From Rickettsia endosymbiont of Ixodes persulcatus (GTDB lineage: Bacteria > Pseudomonadota > Alphaproteobacteria > Rickettsiales > Rickettsiaceae), in NCBI GenBank assembly GCA_027293795.1, contig JAPYLE010000032.1, positions 1 to 7,373 of the forward strand: a stretch of 7,373 bases of DNA. Reading direction: 5' to 3'. The stretch's first letter is position 1. Every line of letters starts with the position of its first letter. The notes beneath the pieces were generated by a model. It had not been told where the DNA came from, did no database searches, and was given only the letters and a program-made list of their open reading frames with translations. A program made the position numbers and the translations under genes. Positions 5,652 to 7,373 of this stretch are shown here, piece by piece.

Positions 5652-6995
5652 ATGACTAAACAAATCATTGCTTTGGTGGGAAGGCCTAATGTCGGCAAAT
5701 CAACACTTTTTAATAGATTAAGCATACGTAAAAAAGCTATTGTTCATGATCTACCCGGCGTCACTAGAGATAGAAAATATACAGACGGTAAAATTGGCTC
5801 TTTTGAATTTTTGCTAATTGACACTCCAGGACTTGAAGAGAATCCTGATAGTATGAGTGTACGACTAATGGAACAGACTACTAAAGCAATTTTAGAGGCA
5901 GATTTAATTTGCTTTATGGTTGACGGTAGAAGCGGAATATTGCCTGATGATAAGTTACTTAGTAGTTTTATTAGAAAATATAATAAACCTGCAATACTGG
6001 TAGTTAATAAATGCGAAAAAGCTTTTGATTTTGATAAAGAATACTACCAATTAGGCTTTGATAGTATGGTGGCTATTTCTGCCGAGCATGGCACAGGCTT
6101 AATTGATTTATATGACGAGATTATTGCTAAGTTACCTGAAGAAGAATCAATCGAGACAAATATAGCCGATCCAATTAAAGGAGATTGTTTACAAATAGTA
6201 ATTAGTGGCAGACCTAATGCCGGAAAATCTACTTTTATAAACGCTCTTATTAACGATGAAAGGTTATTAACCGGTCCTGAAGCAGGTATTACTCGCGAAT
6301 CGATTGAAATTGATTGGCAATATAAAAATAATCATATTAAATTGATTGATACGGCAGGACTCCGCAAAAAATCTACTGTTACAGAGTCTTTAGAAAAATT
6401 ATCGGCATCAGATGCTATTAACAGTATTAAATTTGCTAATACCGTAATTCTAATGATTGATGCTTTATCTCCTTTAAAACAGCAAGATTTAAATATTGCA
6501 AGCCATGTAGCAAATGAGGGTAGAAGTATCGTTATAGTAGTAAATAAATGGGATTTAGTTAAAGAATCTGAAAAAGAAGCATTTCAGGAAGAATTTTATT
6601 ATCAGATAAATACTCATTTACCTCAGGTTAAAGGCGTCTCTGTGCTATTCATTTCAGCGATAAATAAACAAAATATTAAACAAGTTTTAGATGCTTGTCT
6701 TAAAATTTATAAAATTTGGAATAAGAAAATAACCACTAGCAAATTAAATGAATGGCTTAATTTTACTACGGAAGCACATCCACTGCCTCTACAAAAAGGC
6801 GGCAAAAGAGTACGTATAAAATATATGACTCAAACAAAAACTCGCCCCCCTACTTTCAAATTATTCTCCAATAATCCAGAAAAAATTACCGATAGTTATA
6901 CTAGATATTTAGTAAATAATATGCGTGAAGCTTTCTACATGCCGGGTATTCCTATCAGATTCACTTACGTCAAAACCAAAAACCCATATGTGTAG
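5652..6995 (+). CDS. der: Ribosome-assembly GTPase Der (EngA)
   Basis: Der is an essential tandem GTPase that binds the 50S precursor and helps its late maturation. The 447-residue product has two complete G domains and a KH-like domain. G domain 1: GRPNVGKS (10-17), GVTRDRKY (36-43), DTPG (57-60), NKCE (119-122), SA (143-144). G domain 2: GRPNAGKS (186-193), GITRESIEI (212-220), DTAG (233-236), NKWD (298-301), SA (335-336). The KH domain occupies about 355-442, with KRVRIKYMTQTKTRPPTF and a closing MPGIPIRF. The first G4 motif ends in Glu in place of Asp, as I recall from several alphaproteobacterial Ders. The gene is five bases behind the SemiSWEET gene without a good ribosome-binding site of its own, so it probably depends on translation from upstream. 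It is the last gene of the block. Confidence 0.96.
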   Translation: MTKQIIALVGRPNVGKSTLFNRLSIRKKAIVHDLPGVTRDRKYTDGKIGSFEFLLIDTPGLEENPDSMSVRLMEQTTKAILEADLICFMVDGRSGILPDDKLLSSFIRKYNKPAILVVNKCEKAFDFDKEYYQLGFDSMVAISAEHGTGLIDLYDEIIAKLPEEESIETNIADPIKGDCLQIVISGRPNAGKSTFINALINDERLLTGPEAGITRESIEIDWQYKNNHIKLIDTAGLRKKSTVTESLEKLSASDAINSIKFANTVILMIDALSPLKQQDLNIASHVANEGRSIVIVVNKWDLVKESEKEAFQEEFYYQINTHLPQVKGVSVLFISAINKQNIKQVLDACLKIYKIWNKKITTSKLNEWLNFTTEAHPLPLQKGGKRVRIKYMTQTKTRPPTFKLFSNNPEKITDSYTRYLVNNMREAFYMPGIPIRFTYVKTKNPYV

Positions 6996-6997
6996 TT

Positions 6998-7029
6998 TAA
7001 AATTAACTAATTTACAAAATTTAATTTTA
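6998..7029 (+). terminator. Weak AT-only inverted repeat after der
   Basis: TAAAATTAA (6998-7006) pairs perfectly with TTAATTTTA (7021-7029) across 14 bases, beginning three bases after the der stop. It is the only dyad next to the end of the operon, but it has no GC pairs and no clean T-run, so its use as a terminator is weakly supported. Confidence 0.2.
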
Positions 7030-7032
7030 CGT

Positions 7033-7063
7033 ATATACTTATTCATATAATAATCAAGTATAT
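7033..7063 (+). promoter_or_regulatory. Operator-like inverted repeat around a TATAAT, ahead of the antitoxin-like frame
   Basis: ATATACTT (7033-7040) and AAGTATAT (7056-7063) are perfect 8-bp inverted arms, 15 bases apart, ending 4 bases before the ATG at 7068. TATAAT (7046-7051), a consensus -10, sits between them; no recognisable -35 stands 17 bases upstream. GTATATAC (7031-7038) is itself palindromic. Antitoxins with AbrB-type domains usually repress their own promoter through such dyads, so this may be the original autoregulatory site. The AT-rich composition makes chance a real alternative. Confidence 0.35.
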
Positions 7064-7067
7064 TATT

Positions 7068-7199
7068 ATGCAAAGTCAAATTAAAAAATGGGGAAATAGT
7101 TTAGGCATTAGAATACCTAAGCACTTAGCCGGGAAATTACATGTTAGTGAAGGTACATTAGTTAATTTAAAATTAATTAATAATAGTTTAATCTCTTAG
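7068..7199 (+). pseudogene. Truncated AbrB/MazE-type antitoxin (SpoVT-AbrB domain)
   Basis: The 43-codon frame begins with MQSQIKKWGNSLGIRIPKHL, the swapped-hairpin DNA-binding signature of MazE and related antitoxins (K-W-G-N-S-x-G-x-R-I-P), followed by AGKLHVSEGTLVNLKL, the second half of that domain. Whole antitoxins of this kind are about 75-85 residues, with a C-terminal tail that neutralises the toxin. Here the frame ends at TAG 7197-7199 after a low-complexity NNSLIS tail, and DNA of a transposase fragment on the other strand begins there. No toxin gene follows. The DNA-binding half is intact and could still fold and bind DNA as a dimer, but neutralising activity is probably lost. The start is the only ATG; no ribosome-binding site is evident. 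Confidence 0.65.
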
Positions 7200-7373
7200 C
7201 TGTTATACTTTTCACTATCCTAGCTACTTTAGTAGGACTATAACTAGGCACAGACTGAATTAGAAAATGCACATGATCTTTATCTACTCCAATTTCTAAA
7301 AAATCTTATCTCGTATCTTTCTTCAATTTCTAAACATATTTTGCATAAATAATTATCTAACTTCTTATCAAAA
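7177..7373 (-). pseudogene. tnpA: IS200-type transposase TnpA (Y1, HUH) fragment, frameshifted, runs off the window
   Basis: On the minus strand, bases 7373 to about 7304 read KKLDNYLCKICLEIEERYEIR, and after a one-base frame change bases 7303 to 7198 read FLEIGVDKDHVHFLIQSVP then SYSPTKVARIVKSITA. This matches the middle of IS200/IS605 TnpA, with the metal-binding HUH pair as HVH (7267-7275). Taking one base from the A6 tract at 7298-7303 restores a single frame. After KSITA the similarity stops and the frame ends at 7177. The helix with the catalytic Tyr and the C-terminal third are absent, so the fragment is inactive. The N-terminal part lies beyond the window, so its state is unknown. Its broken end lies on the antitoxin-like frame. 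Confidence 0.78.

Noticed and set aside
1..7373. CRISPR array, prophage, defence island or replication origin
   Set aside because: There are no regularly spaced direct repeats, no phage or nuclease-defence genes beyond housekeeping repair enzymes, and no DnaA-box cluster that I can see.

Overview
The window is AT-rich chromosomal DNA that looks like Rickettsia (obligate intracellular Alphaproteobacteria). Three things suggest this: the gene content, GC-rich palindromes of the Rickettsia palindromic element (RPE) type in otherwise AT-rich spacers, and many decayed fragments of transposase and toxin-antitoxin genes. I cannot fix the species from sequence alone.

Layout. Positions 1-145 hold a hairpin-rich stretch that may be the end of an IS200/IS605-type element, followed by an RPE (146-213). 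lptD, the outer-membrane LPS translocon gene, lies on the minus strand (242-2383). A 302-bp divergent spacer follows, with a 16-bp dyad near lptD and a second, larger RPE ending about 16 bases before xseA. xseA (2686-4020, exonuclease VII large subunit) starts the plus-strand block. Just behind it, 4022-4354 is a frameshifted, internally deleted IS630 transposase remnant. It runs into a short membrane-protein frame (about 4355-4599) that looks like the 3' end of an older gene.

That frame overlaps xth (exonuclease III, 4596-5378) by 4 bases. A SemiSWEET sugar transporter (5380-5646) follows after 1 base and der (ribosome-assembly GTPase, 5652-6995) after 5 bases, so these three very probably share a transcript. 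They do not form one pathway: they cover abasic-site repair, small-solute transport and 50S maturation. Two subunits or enzymes of DNA repair (xseA, xth) flank the IS630 scar.

From 6996 to the end the sequence is degraded accessory DNA: an AbrB/MazE-like antitoxin cut to 43 codons, with an operator-like inverted repeat in front, abutting on the opposite strand a frameshifted IS200-type (Y1, HUH) transposase fragment that leaves the window.

I did not find a convincing new multi-gene system. The most worthwhile points are the RPE in the xseA leader, the truncated membrane cistron still coupled to xth, the SemiSWEET without its PQ proline, and the orphan antitoxin with a preserved operator-like site.
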